Positions 34,442 to 46,901 of a DNA stretch of 64,000 nt are shown in pieces; within the stretch, counting starts at the first letter, position 1; every line of letters starts with the position of its first letter. Position numbers and translations under genes: made by a program. The stretch spans positions 14,027,638 through 14,091,637 of the forward strand of contig OZ059900.1 of NCBI GenBank assembly GCA_964057225.1. Direction: 5' to 3'. Source of the DNA: Auanema rhodensis. Its lineage: Eukaryota > Nematoda > Chromadorea > Rhabditida > Rhabditidae. Under the pieces are notes generated by a model that made no database searches, was not told the origin of the DNA, and was given only the letters and a program-made list of their open reading frames with translations.

Positions 34442-35524
34442 TTAAACCGCTTTAATTACATAGAAAAACTTCTAAAAACACACACAAAAATGCTTGCAAT
34501 GCGGTATGATTTGATATAGGGAGTTAAGAATAACTCACCTCACGACATACAGCTGCAACATGGCTGTCATCTACAAAAGATTCTTCAAATATCCATTGGT
34601 CTTGTGGTTCATTGTCTTCCTTCAAGGAAGTTTTTGTGATAAAACAGCCTGTAATGATTATATGATAAGAGAAAACAAATAAATTTGCTGATTTACCACG
34701 TCTATATTTGCTAGTAGTATCAACATTAAAATCTAAACGATCCAAATCTTTTATTATTCCCTTTCCAGTTGCTTTCAGGACAGCTTCCTTTAAACACTAA
34801 ATAAAGCATATTTCCAACAAAAGTTATAATAACAACAACAACCCAAATACGATAGAATATAGCCATTTTCATAACATCAGTTGGCTGTGTTCGCATTAAA
34901 ACCAATTCATTCGGTGATGCTGATTTCGCCATAGAGTTGATATACTCATCAGCAGTCATGTTATTACCTTAAATTTGATATTTTGTTTACAGCTTATACA
35001 GCGACTTACGTTCGTTATTTAACTTCATTACGTCAACACCTACTTTAGATGTGCAAGAACTGGCGAAAACAACGTAATCACCCTTAAATAAGTATTATAT
35101 TGGGCTTTTTCAAGTAAAAACCTGATGAGATATATTTAACCCGAAATTCGCATTTGCAGGACCAGCTAAGTATGGTTTACCTTGCTCAGTACGTTTAAAA
35201 ATAATATCTTTCCATTCTGTACCAGATAACTAAAAATTTGTGAATTACTCAATGAAACAACTAACACTAACTTTGCTAGCAGCATGACGAAGAAGAAGTT
35301 TGCCAATTAAACCAGCTAGCACATCCTCACTAGAAATGAATAAATGCAATAAAAACTGAAACAGGATTACCGATGATAATATTTTTTCAGTTGAACGTAT
35401 TCATCATTAGTAACACACTGTACGCCTTTGCGATAGAGCAGTTCAAACTAAATAAATACGAGAATAAGAAAACATGATCAATCTCAACCTTGTCAGATGC
35501 TAGACATGATTTCATGCTGATCAT
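34442..35524 (-). CDS. 4'-phosphopantetheinyl transferase (AASDHPPT-like)
   Basis: Minus-strand exons give family signatures in order: LAGLIGKLLLRHA, then TEWKDIIFKRTEQGKPYL, FGLNISHQGDYVVFA, GVDVMK (the metal-binding GxD motif), and FYRIW joined across an intron to CLKEAVLKATGKGI (the WxxKEAxxK motif). The enzyme moves phosphopantetheine from CoA to a serine of acyl-carrier and related proteins. The animal form serves fatty-acid synthase, mitochondrial ACP and aminoadipate-semialdehyde dehydrogenase. The last exon (KFFYVIKAV, ending 34442) follows a gtgagt donor near 34539; without splicing, translation would stop at 34524. The N-terminus is uncertain: 35524 is the first clear in-frame ATG, but RW just before it suggests an upstream exon. 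Confidence 0.85.
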
Positions 35525-36694
35525 CCATCGCTTACAGCAGCAAGAACTATAAATCTTTCATAAATTTCGTGAACGATAATAAGAAAGAATAAAAAATTAT
35601 CTTAATAACTAACTCTTCAGACATTTAGCTTTATTCCTTTGTTTATGAGTAACGATTAGAAAAGAAATTTGTTATAAGTTAGATAGTTCTAGTGGGGAAC
35701 AGAATCTTGATTGAATTCTAGAAGAGAACAATAAATAGTGACCTTGTTCCAGTTGGACGCAACTAGTTGTTCCAAACCTATAGTAAAGGTTATCTTGTTC
35801 TATAAGAATAGCAATTCTACGACGACAATTCAAGAATAAATATTTAAAAAATACTATTGATTGTTCAATAGTCTAAAAAATTATTTCGAATTCGAAAGAA
35901 AAATATAAATGTTAGATGATTATTAGCAACCCACGAATGAGAATATGTTTATATTACAAAACTTTTTGTAACATTCGAGAAAAAACTAGTTTTTTCACAA
36001 CATGAAAAAACCACCCACCATTTATGTTTAGAAAATTTTTGTTGAACTTTTTAATGTTTTTCTTCAGTTTGTTTTCATTGAATCTCGAAAATTTTATAAA
36101 AACCTGTTTGATCCATTGGTATGAAAGCATTACGTTGTTTATTCCATAAGTAAATGAATGAATTAGAACAAGTGCCTAATCAAAAACGCAAATTAATTTC
36201 TTTATAAAAAATTTTTTATACATTTCGATATGCTTTTAGAATTTTTTTATATTTACAAAATTCCCACTATTTTTTATGCATAAAAAAATAGCGGTGCTTC
36301 ATAGATTGTGTAGCTCCATAACATAGCTTGAGTTGTCCTTGGTGTTCAAGGTCAGCTCTATTATGATTTTGGTTACTGTCAAATTCGAGTTGGGTCAGAT
36401 CAAAAGCACAGATATTGTGCGTTATGTCATATTATCGTTGACCTACATATTTGAATTATTTGACCATTTCCCGCGATTTAAAGGGATATCGTGTCGGGAC
36501 CCATCTTCTGAACTGCAAATATTACGGTAGGTTGACATCAAAATGAAAACGAATGCCAGTGCGTACACACCTTCGGTGTTATGAACAGTGATCACTTTCA
36601 ATAGAATTAATGAATAAGAATGTGTTTTATTATTCGTATTACTTGACGTTAATTTTTTATTTTTTGTATTTGTAATGTTTTTAATTTTTAGAGA
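35525..36694. promoter_or_regulatory. Divergent spacer between PPTase and TRAP-beta
   Basis: A region of about 1.2 kb lying between two divergently transcribed genes. It presumably carries both promoters and perhaps the first PPTase exon. Open frames here (for example 36333-36530) are not convincing. Confidence 0.45.
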
Positions 36695-37466
36695 ATGCTG
36701 GCTCTTATTATTTTTGGCCTGGTAGCATCTAGCTTTGCCGCTACAGAGAATAAAAATGTAATCCAGGTAAATTTTTGTTTTTTTTCATGGATTATTTGAA
36801 ATAAATTATTGACAATAATTAAAATTAATTTTTACAGGATTCCCAAATTTTGGCTAGCAAAGTACCACAATCCATGTATGCTGTTGAAAACATGGAATAT
36901 GTTATAGAATATGGATTGTACAATGTAGGACAAAAATCTGCTGTGAAGGTAATAAAAAAAAATATTTCTTCAGCAACCTTTTTTTCTAGGTTGTTCTTGA
37001 TGACCGTCATTCATTCCCATCTCAATCATTCGAAGTTGTTAAAGGATTACTCCATGCTCGTTTCGAAAACATTCCACCACAGAGCAAAGTTATTCACTCT
37101 GTTGTTGTAAGTTTGATAAGTGACGATCGTTTGCATGAAATATCATTTTTAGCTGAAGCCAAGACAATATGGATACTTGAACTACACATCCGCTCAAGTC
37201 ACCTATTACACTGAAGGAGAATCTGACGCTCATGTTGGATTAACCAACGCTCCAGGAGAAGGTAAGAAATGTGTCGAAAATAACAAAAATACTTCTATAC
37301 TTCAGGATACATCTACCGCCTTAAGGAATACGAGAGAAAATTCTCCATCAAGTACCCATACTGGATTGTTTTCTTCGTTCTCATTGCTCCATCTACCCTT
37401 GGATCCATGATCTTTTACCACAACAGTAAGACCAAATACGAGGAACTCGCCAAGAAGAAGCTCTAG
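36695..37466 (+). CDS. trap-2: Translocon-associated protein subunit beta
   Basis: Five exons (36695-36766, 36838-36948, 36990-37106, 37153-37261, 37306-37466) encode 189 residues, normal for TRAP-beta/SSR2. A signal peptide (MLALIIFGLVASSFA) leads into the lumenal beta-sandwich domain (YVIEYGLYNVG, DDRHSFP, LNYTSAQVTYY). A transmembrane helix follows (WIVFFVLIAPSTLGSMIFY), then a short basic cytosolic tail ending AKKKL. TRAP is an ER membrane complex next to the Sec61 channel that aids insertion of some nascent chains. The gene symbol follows C. elegans usage as I remember it. Introns are 38-71 bp. Confidence 0.93.
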
Positions 37467-37990
37467 ATTTTCAAAATGTGATTAGAAATAGTTTCATGCT
37501 GTTAATTAAATTAAACTAAGGGTTCCCGACCTATAATGTGTCAATTCCATTTTACATTGTTCCCAATAATTGTTAATTATATATCACGGTTGTTTACTTC
37601 ATGCCTTTAAACTGGATTTATTTATTTATTTAAAGTAGAAATGAATATATTCACTGGAACACAGCATATTCTGTATATTGAGCTTGCATGAAAAGATAAT
37701 TATTATTTTTAAATATTAACTCAATGCAATGGCAATTACAATTATAGAAACACATAATGTTTAATCACAATTTCCAATAATCATTGTTGAACAAATTTTT
37801 AATTCTAATTCATTATTCAATTAGTTATCTAAAATATTTAAGGCGACGTATGGTTTAAACCGGTGTTGCAGAACGACCTAGGAAAGATAATGTACTTACA
37901 TTTTGACATTATAACTAAGTAACACTTAATTATAGAATTATAACCAAATCATCAATAAATGAAAACTTAAGCAAATAAACAGTACATTTC
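37467..37990. other. Convergent 3' spacer
   Basis: Spacer between the ends of TRAP-beta and the MOB gene. No coding potential seen. Confidence 0.5.
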
Positions 37991-39664
37991 TTAGAAAGTT
38001 CCAGTAGCCAATGTCTTAAGTTTTTCATCGCTCGAAAACCTATTGTTCACTGGATGTATTGAAGATGGAGATGAAATCACTGAAGAATTTGACATCATTC
38101 CGCTCCAACTATGACTTTTTGATAAAATTGGCGTAAAGTGATTGGGCGAATCATGAAGCGAATTAGAATGTTTGACTTTTTCTTGATTTTCATCTTCAGA
38201 TTGATGGCTCTGACGTTTCTGAAAAAACATTATTTAGCATCATCATATACATTGCTCATCAATCGATAGATAATGTTTTAAAAATCAATAACACATGTGA
38301 ACAAATACGATGATTTCGTACCTTAATTACAATTTCATCTAAAGCATTTTGATCTGCAGAATCGAGAAGATCAAAATGTTTGCTAAACTGAGCCATGTGA
38401 GCAGCAACCAATAAATATTGAGGATACAGATCGCAAGCACCTGAATGTAGAAAAAAATAACTTAACAGTATCTTTCAATTACAAAACCTAATGTATCCCA
38501 ATGACTTTCATACAAGTGACCTAAACAATGCCACAACATACGAAATATGCGACGAACAATATTTTCGAAATCATCTCCAAATGGTGCAGCTAAATCGATT
38601 TGAGTCATATAATGAGATACATGAAAAATATTTACAATATTTAGTCGGAAAAAGTTCTTCATTTTTTCCAATATCTTCACAGTATGACATAACGGCATCT
38701 ATGTATTGCATAGCTGGATAATGGCAACGCTTTCCCCGTTCATCAAGAAATGGAACTTTTCTGAATAAAAAGGCTGATGGATGCACAATGATAATAAGAG
38801 ATTAGCTAATCTCATAAATAACACTTTCACTCACATATTCCCTGGACAATTCATTGTGGAGCATGTTACAGGTGTACATATTTGAGATATGTTACTACAC
38901 AATGCATTTATGTGGTCAAACAATGAGAAAGCTGAAAAAAATTTTAAGATTCTTTAAGTGTCTTTCTGTACCATGATGAGCTATCCATTCCTGTTTATCA
39001 ATACCAGTTGGAAGAGCTGTGAAGCGTACTATCATCTAGAATTTGCAAATGGTAAATGCTAATTTAGGCAAATAACCAACCTTTGAACTTATTTTATTGC
39101 AAACATTAACTTCTGATAACTCAGCAGCATGATCGTTTGTAGAATCAAGAGGTAGATCGATTGCTTTTTTCGATTGTTTTGCTGGTTTGCGGCGTGAACG
39201 GCTTAAGTTAAATAAGTGATTGAATATGAAAAGCTCTTTAGATAGCGAAATCAGCATTACTTTGAAATTTTATATTTATAAATAAAAAAAAACTATACGA
39301 AAGATGGGATTTTAAAAATTTATAGAAGCTTATAGCTGTTTTTGACCAAAAATTTATAACTAAATTCCGTAGTTGTAAGTAATTGAAAATGAAAAAAGAG
39401 CAAAACTGAATTCGTGAAGTAATGAACATGAAACCAAAACTTTTTCGTAATCAATAAATAGAAATCATCAATCCATTGACTACGTTACAATGGATTGTAT
39501 TAAAATTATAAAGCAATCAATAGAATAAACATTGAAACACACCTTCTCTCTTTACGGCCTATGAAGCTGCAACCTTCGAAACGTTGGCGCCACTTACTTA
39601 GAACAGTTCGAATAACATCAAGATGACTCTCAGACGTTCCTTCTTCTACAGGATCATTATTCAT
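37991..39664 (-). CDS. MOB2-like kinase activator
   Basis: Minus-strand exons from the ATG at 39664 encode a basic N-terminus (RSRRKPAKQSKKAI) and then a full MOB domain: TALPTGIDKQEWIAHHAFSL, the zinc-site region SQICTPVTCSTMNCPG, FLDERGKRCHYPAMQYIDAV, NEELFPTK, IFRMLWHCLGHLYESHW, and FDLLDSADQNALDEIV. A Ser-rich C-terminal tail ends at 37991. MOB proteins bind and activate NDR/LATS-type kinases. The wording of the motifs is closest to MOB2 (partner of NDR kinase), though MOB1 cannot be excluded by eye. The start lies directly behind a tgtttcag acceptor, suggesting trans-splicing. Confidence 0.85.
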
Positions 39665-41112
39665 CTGAAACACTAACTGCTCCAGAAAAAAACCATAAAA
39701 CAATTTGAAAACAAGTACAAAGCAACGAAGAAGTACAACGATAAGTGTTCGATAAAAGGGATTGCTTTTGACTAAAATATAATGCTCAGGCAGCTTTCAT
39801 TGAGATATTATTGTTTGTTTGAGATGATGAATATTTAAAATATTGAATTTGCATAAACGAAAGTGGCTGATTGATTTATGAAATTAGCTATGAGAGCTAA
39901 TATTCATAACAATAACGAGGGTGGAAACTCTAAAAATCAATGCAATAGCAATCCGGTTTCGTTTCTGGAGCAAATACAGCAAATGGTGTACAAAGAAAAA
40001 ATCATGTACGTAAGCAAACAGTCTTCAATTGCCGAATTTGCGTAAACGAAAAAGCACTGTCTTTGTATTAGATTGATTCATAAAAATAGTTATGATAATG
40101 GCTTAATTGAATAATCATAACCATAGTTATCGAGTCGTCACCCATATCACTAATTATAAATTAGAAGCTAATTTTGTGATTGCACCAATAATAGTACAAA
40201 AAGGCATTCACGTGACATAACGAATATACACAAATTGATATTTGAACGCATAATTCTTGCTATTCAATTTAATTGGCAGAACAAGATTGAAGCTTTTTAA
40301 AAATTATAATGTATTATCATAGATACAATAAAAAACCCATGAGAGTAATCAATAATTTTTAAGAAAAATAGGAGTCATAAGAGGAAGCATAGCAGGAAAT
40401 GGTGATATATGCAAGTTGCGTACTGCGTACCAAATACTTTTTAACCGAAATTGTTTCTTTGAAGATCGAACCAATGAAATATTGTTAATGAGTTTTCATT
40501 AGAAAATTATTTCGGGAAAATTATAAGGAGGAATCAAGATTTGATTTGAAATTGAAAAAATATATATCAAACCTGGAGATAATAATAGTAAAATGATGAA
40601 AAATTATTTTATTCAGCATGATTAGTAATTTTCATTTACTTTTTTTCAACATTTAGAACTAAAGAGAGATTTCCAATATAATTTCAGTAATTGCAATAAA
40701 AATTTCTTATTTATTTCCCACTTGTATGCTTTTTCTGATCAATTACACATAAGACGTTATGGATGAAAGGTGCATATGTTCTATTATAGCACTAATATGT
40801 TGATTGCTTTCTTTCATGATCTCTTTGAAGATGAAAAAAATCCCAGATGAATAAGTGTGCTTCTATTTTTCAGCAAAACGCAATGCGAGACAACTGTTTC
40901 TTTGCTGCTGTTGTAATATGTTGTCTTTCAACAGAGAAGAGAATCGAAAGATGCACATTCTATTAGTTTTATCTACTAGTGTGAGCTACATACTAATAGT
41001 TAAACGGGAAAGCAGATCACAGAAAATAGTTTTTTGAATCAATTTCAAGTTGTTGTATTTTAGTTCTTTCTCTTATGAGATATCGCATTGTTGTATAATT
41101 TAATTTAGTAAT
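39665..41112. other. Intergenic region
   Basis: About 1.4 kb upstream of two divergent genes (MOB on minus, channel-like on plus). The short frame 40855-41037 (+) is Cys-rich but has no support. No repeat or RNA gene seen. Confidence 0.45.
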
Positions 41113-42344
41113 ATGATCACAAGTAATTTTCATCCACGATTTCAACTAGCTTTGCGCAGAACTATTTTTTTCGCCATTTTTCTCATATTATGGTTTGTGT
41201 TAGGAACATGTGTTTTTGGTTTTTTCACAATGTATAGTCAAGTAGGTTTAAAATGAAATATCTCAAGTTAATCAATATAGTCTAAATGTTGTTAGAATCG
41301 ACAAAGAAGAACAATTGAAGACAAAATATGTGAAAATAAGCGATTGGAATTGTTGAACGTGTTGTGGGCAGAATCCGTTTCTCAGTCAGAATCTGATTGG
41401 TATGGCATTGCGAATAAGAAAATTGAACTATATGAACAAGTAAATTGTTTTCCTATAATTTTCAACGTATTAAACTGTTCAATTAGGTGTTATTTTCGCA
41501 TCCATCGCATCGACAATCCCATTCCGAAAATTATATCACATTAGCTATGAGAAAAGCATTTTTGCTTGTTTCTCGAATTGGTGAGTTATTCGTTTGAAAC
41601 GAGTTTTCAAGAGTTTTAGGACCTGAAAATCCCGATAACTTCACAACAGAGGAAAAGTTATTCTCTGTGTTTTATATACTAATTGGTAACTTTTTCAATT
41701 TTGTACAAAAGACGGCTTTTCTTAAGGAGCACCCTTATATCTGATTGTAATTACACAAATAACTAAGATGATCTCAACTATCTGGAAGGTTTGGGATGTT
41801 GGATTGTAATAACATCATAGTGTATCGTTTTAGAGCTCGGCCATATATCTTCCATTTTTAGGATATTTATTCATTTCTTCTGTAATTTATAATATTCAAA
41901 GTGGAAATGATGACGAAGTATTTTTAGATAATCTTATTCAGATAATAAACTTTCTTTTTCAGTCATTTTTAGATTTTGTTTTCTCACTTGGATTAATGTT
42001 TGCAGCTGTAGGAAAAACCCGCTTTGATTTTGAGTAAGTTTTTCATAAACTTAACTTAGCTATATTTGTTCTTATAGTGGTTTTGGATTCATCATAATTA
42101 TAATAGGGTTTTCATTTTTGACAGTTATATTTGCTCATATTCAACACGAAATTGAAAGAGCTGTTCATGGAATGGAATTAAATTTTAATAGGTTTTTATT
42201 TATTTTTTTTTTGGATTGACAATGTGCTTTAGAACCTTTTCGTTATACGAACGATGGATGAGTGAAAAAGAGGAAACAGCGAACTGTTATAACACGATTA
42301 TAGAAGAGGATGAAGATGTCGAAGGTGAAGAAGACAGTACCTGA
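41113..42344 (+). CDS. Two-pore-domain K+ channel-like protein with degenerate pore filters
   Basis: Nine exons, all with consistent phase, encode 291 residues. Layout: TM1 (TIFFAILILWFVLGTCVFGF region), an extracellular loop, a P1-like segment, TM2 in the TWK-like context LFSVFYILIGAPLYLIVITQ, TM3 (YLPFLGYLFISSVIY), a P2-like segment, TM4 (FIIIIIGFSFLTVIFAHIQH), and an acidic tail. This is the topology of nematode TWK channels. The filters do not fit: where TIGYG and TIGFG are expected the protein reads LVSRIG and FAAVGK. If the assignment is right it may be a non-conducting or regulatory subunit. I cannot rule out another 4-TM family. Confidence 0.6.
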
Positions 42345-42494
42345 GGAGATTGAAAGATGCGATATTTTTTTGTTAATTGTATTCTCTGTTGAACGTTATC
42401 AACATTTTAGTTTAAAAAATAAGTCAGAAATTTTATTTTATTTTAAACAAAAAACTGAAGAAAATTATAAAGTCAGCAATGAAAACGTTATTGT

Positions 42495-43067
42495 TTAATA
42501 ATCATAGTTGGCCCAGAAGTCATAGTCGTTATTTCCATGTTTGTGATGATGACGATGATGATGATGGTGTCTGTATTCATCTCCGTGATGGTGGTGTCTG
42601 TAGTCATCTCCGTGATGGTGATGTTTGTGGTCGTCATCTCCGCTGTAGAATGGGTTTGAGATTGGCTTGTCTGAAAATGATAGGTTTGAATTTGTACCAG
42701 TCAAATCTACATACAGTCACGGAAGTAAGGAACTCTTGGGTAGAAGCGACGAGTGCTAGATAAGCTGTCTTCGAAACGTCCATGATCTTTGCCTCTCCAT
42801 GTGTTAGCATATGCTGGCCTAAACATATTGTAGTTAAGATGATTTCGCGGTTAGGCAATTCTACTCGTTGTGATGGGCTCCTTGGTAAACTGGAACTGGT
42901 ACGATGTTAGTATGGACGACTTCAGGAGCAGTGTAAGCTGGAGCTGAGGCTACAGCTCCGTAAGTTGGAGCAGCAGCAGCAACACCATAATTTGTTGCAT
43001 CAGCAGCAGGAGCTCCATATTGAGCCATGGAAACAGCGGCCAAACCGAATAAGATGAAGAATTTCAT
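42495..43067 (-). CDS. Secreted Ala/Tyr-rich, His-rich protein
   Basis: Three exons (43067-42865, 42818-42715, 42670-42495) join with matching phases into 160 residues. Read without splicing, the first part would stop after HHNE. The first intron is exactly 46 bp with GT...AG. A signal peptide (MKFFILFGLAAVSMAQ) precedes an Ala/Tyr/Pro-rich part (AAAAPTYGAVASAPAYTAPE). A middle region follows (STRRFYPRVPYFRD), then a C-terminal tail with three repeats of GDDxxxHHHH type and HHHHHRHHHKH. Clustered His with Asp suggests binding of zinc, copper or nickel; the Ala/Tyr part is like cuticle or matrix proteins. I recognise no named family. The leader has an acceptor-like attttag before the ATG. Confidence 0.7.
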
Positions 43068-43804
43068 AGTTTCTAAAATATTCAGTAAAATTATTGTTAC
43101 TGATATATTGAAAGAAGAAGCTAAAATGTATCAGAAAATGTGAATATCTGAAAACTGATATCAAATATGATTTCGCCTTCCGTATATATACTCAAATTTA
43201 TTTAAAAAATGAGTAATTTACAAAACATTGACGCGTCTATAATAATAATATTGCATACTATTTCCTCCGTATTTTGCGTTAGCACCTGAGTCAAAGCCTT
43301 ATTACACATAAAACGAAGACATTTTAAATTGATATTTGACTCATCTCCGAATAAAAATATTACATTTTGCTCTTTATCTGGTTATGTTTGATATTCACAA
43401 CGAATCTAATTTTATTTAATAAATACACACGTACATGTATGTCATGTGCAGTGATCATTTGGATTTTTTGTAGATAATTTTACGAAAAAATGCTACATGA
43501 ACTGTAATTTAATTAATTAGTTATCAGAAAACTGAAATATCCCACATAGACTATTATCTGAACTCTGGACAACAAACTATTTAACTTCAAATTTCAACAA
43601 AAAGAAAAAATGTTCAAAACATCATTTTTGTGTTCACACAAAATTTAAAATCATTAAGCTGAACGTATGTTACAGAAACTTGATTTCTCTTTCATTAGGT
43701 GTTCGTTTAGTTAAGCTTAAACATTTTTATTTTAATATTTATTTTATTATATTATTAAATTATTAAATTATTAAGTGGTATGATTTTATGCCTTGGCTCA
43801 ATTG
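43068..43804. other. Intergenic region
   Basis: Upstream region of the His-rich gene and downstream flank of the lipocalin-related gene. No coding exon or repeat recognised. Confidence 0.5.
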
Positions 43805-45240
43805 TTATTTTCCTGCTCCAGAAAAGGTTGGAGTGTATTGGCAGGCTTCATAGTCAACAGGTGAGATCATGTTAAATGCCTTGGTCATGACGTTGATATA
43901 GTCTGAAAAAAAAGATATTTGAAAATTGAAAAATTAGAGATTAATACTGTTATCTTCTAAGAATTGTAAAACATCTTTCATATGCTTTTCACGGAACCGT
44001 TGTGGATCTCTGGCAATAACAAATACAGGGAATCTAACCCATGTTGAAATGATAGCATAGTCATACTGATTATACTCGTTAAGTGGACCTTTCTTGATTA
44101 CCCAAACTGAAATGATATTCTTATAATAATGGCATAGTTCGATTAAAAATACATGGCTCAGCATCAGGGGAATTGCTGCTATGAAGAACAAACTGTCCAG
44201 TTTCTCCAGATTTGAATCCATATCCAAGAGAATATCTTAAATTAAATATCATTGTATCTAAATATTCATATTGCTTACCTTGGAGGTCCATTGGGGTTAC
44301 CTTCTCTGTAAAATTTGAGAATGGTAAAGGCTGCTGAATAAGAGCTGTTTGTCAGAGCTCCAACTAGAAAAGATTATTATTAAACTTTAATCATTTTTCA
44401 AAAGCTTACAGTGGGTAATTGCACAAGCCTCCTTGATCACATGTGGAGATGTAATAACTTGGAACCAACGTCCCATCATTCTAGCAACATCTACATTTTC
44501 AGCAGCAGGATGAACAGCTCTGAATTACAAATATAACTAACTGAACTAATATAAATTCCTTACCTGAACACATCCTTTGCAAGATTTTTGGCTGATTCTT
44601 TTGGAAGAATGCGACTAATGGATGATCCCAAAAGTGTGTTTGCAGGTGGAATAATCTGTGGAACAAGTTGACCAATCTACAAAATAATGCATAAAGTACA
44701 TAGACTTGAAATGTGAATCAACTTACCAAATAATTGAAGTTACTTAATCCTGGAATAGTGTTAACTCCAGGAATGGCAGGAACATCTTGAGGACCAGGAA
44801 ATCCTGGGACTGGAATAGGAGCTAATCCAGCAATTTGCCCAGAAGCGATTCCTTGTAAGTCTACTCGATTTCCGTTGTTATCATTCATTATAGAGTTGAT
44901 GTCATCGCTCTATAATTTAATATAATTATGCATTTGTGTTTAAGACTTACTCCGAAAAATGAACTGGGTGCTCTTCTGACATCTCCAGTTTCTTCTGGAA
45001 TTCCTAATCGTTCAAGAATGCCTTCAGCCACCTGTCTAAACTTAGCTAACTCGGCTTTAGCTTGTTCTTGTTGGACAGAAGACTGAAATCAATTTTAAAG
45101 ATTTATAACAAAAAAAAATTATATATTCATACCTCTGTTGATGTGGGAATTGTTGCTTCATTCTTATTTGAATTTTCTTCAATGGAATGAACATGGGCCA
45201 CTGTAGCTAATATAGCAAAAAGTAAGTACAAACGCCTCAT
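43805..45240 (-). CDS. Lipocalin-related secreted protein
   Basis: The start at 45240 gives a signal peptide (MRRLYLLFAILATVAHVHS). A linker rich in Gln, Pro and Ile follows (exons down to about 44640), then a lipocalin-like domain. The GxW motif appears as MMGRWFQVITSPHV near 44480, followed by strand-like segments (FTILKFYREGNP, YDYAIISTWVRFPVFVIARD). A final exon ends CQYTPTFSGAGK at 43805. Nematode lipocalin-related (LPR) proteins carry lipids in the extracellular space and shape apical matrices. The domain layout and C-terminal region match the plus-strand gene at 46902-48990, so the two are divergent relatives. Several introns, all about 45-65 bp. Confidence 0.75.
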
Positions 45241-45705
45241 TTCAAGTATAAGCTAGCTGAAGGGCACCGTTGGATTAAACTGACGGTAGTGACCGGTTGC
45301 CTCAGGTGTCTGGCTGTTGATTGGGCTATGGAACGACACAACCTACATTCTCAACTTTTCACATTCACTCCACCCATATTTCTTTAGTAGATTATACATT
45401 CCAGGACCGTCATGGCCTTTCTCGTTGTCTCTCTCCATCTCTTTACACTTTGCGAATTCTATCTGTCTTCGTATTCAATTCAGTGACAACTATTTTCATC
45501 ATTCTACCTCACACATCTGATCCGCATTTTCCACTCCGTGAGCGTTTCTGTCATGAAATAGGGTGCCCTACTTAATGAGAACAGTCATCTGAACGGAACG
45601 AATCATGATACACGACCGCTGATTCAAACAGCAGAAGGCCATGTTATCTACCTGTAGATAGATGATATAGTTATACATGTTTAAATTATAATCAAAAAAA
45701 TATTC
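45241..45705. other. Promoter side of the minus-strand lipocalin gene
   Basis: No supported gene. Short frames at 45317-45575 (+) have no family resemblance. The sequence should include the promoter of the gene starting at 45240. Confidence 0.4.
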
Positions 45706-46213
45706 CGAATCATGAAATTAAAAAAAGAAATGAATAAGAGAATTGGAAAAGTATTTCGAGAATAGATTCTTCAATAAAGAGAAATTCTGATTTCAGAATA
45801 TATTTGAATACGAAACTATGGATGAGATATTATGATGAAACCAACAACTTTTTAATGTTTTCTTTCATTAAAATCATCAAACTAATTTCTTTTTTAGTTT
45901 TTAGAATTAATATTCAAATATATTTTGTTGAATAAAGTATCTTTTCCTTTTTTTGTTTATTATTTTAACAACTTTTTCAATATTTCTGGCTAAAATGTAT
46001 AGCCAACCTTCATTATTAGGACAAAAAGACTGATATCATACAAAAGGTCAAGAACAAGGAGTGCTACATTGTTCTCTCTTTTTTCTCTTTAGCGATTAGC
46101 ATTTCTCATTTTACCACGAATATCTTCTTTTGTTACCTTTCATGGTCATTCTATTTGTTATTCCGCATCCACTGACCCATTTTTTGACCTATTTTTCATG
46201 AACTATCTCATCC
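45706..46213 (+). repeat. Dispersed repeat family R1, copy 1
   Basis: About 0.5 kb. Its second half (45937-46213, e.g. ggctaaaatgtatagccaac) reappears inverted at 49212-49492. Its whole length, bar the extreme end, reappears inverted at 61512-61952. No coding capacity, so it is probably a non-autonomous mobile element. A small hairpin, ggcta-aaatgta-tagcc, is conserved in all copies. Confidence 0.85.
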
Positions 46214-46901
46214 CTATTGAAATTTGAACATATATGAAGAAAACTATAGATAGACTTCAAAGGGTCTAATGTTATGCATTTTACTTTAAATATTAAAATT
46301 ATATTTTGTGTGTTTATTAGTCTTATATTTAAAATTGATACAGAGCATAAATTCAGAGAAGAGCGCGCTATTCTTGATGAGTAGAATAGAGATTTTCCAA
46401 TAGTTTTGCGATGTCTTTAAACTGTTTAAAAACCTAAATTAAATGATAATCTGCTCAGATTAGTTGATAAACGTTTGAGAGACAAAATGTGTTTAATATG
46501 GATATACTCTTAGAAGAATATCATTTAATCGGGATTTGCGGAATGGAAGTTTTTTTGAGTACAAAAATGTGTGATACATGTATTCATGTTAAACATTAAA
46601 CAAGTTCAATAGATATTGGAATATTATTTTAGAATAGATAGATAATTGATTGATGGGTGGAGTGATGCGACAATTAATGACGAAGGTTGAATAATATAGG
46701 TTGAATATTGTTGCGCTAGATCTCTCTTTTCTAGTTCTCTTCTTCTGACTATCTTTTATTTCTCTTACCTGTATTCTGCATTTTTGATCCTATAGGAAAG
46801 GTCGCTCTAACAGGCACGGTCAAGAACGCCACCTAGTAGATCTTCATATTACTGTGACAGACCTTCGAACTACATACCTGTCGATTAGCTCTCTTGTGTA
46901 A
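46214..46901. other. Upstream region of the second lipocalin gene
   Basis: No coding exon recognised. Lies between repeat R1 copy 1 and the ATG at 46902. Confidence 0.45.

Noticed and set aside
40855-41037. Cys-rich 60-codon frame before the channel-like gene
   Set aside because: Lies just upstream of a better-supported ATG at 41113, lacks a signal peptide and has no phase-compatible continuation.
42634-42858. 74-codon minus-strand frame crossing the His-rich gene
   Set aside because: It reads through the first and second introns of the His-rich gene in the wrong frame; the three-exon model explains the region with exact phase.
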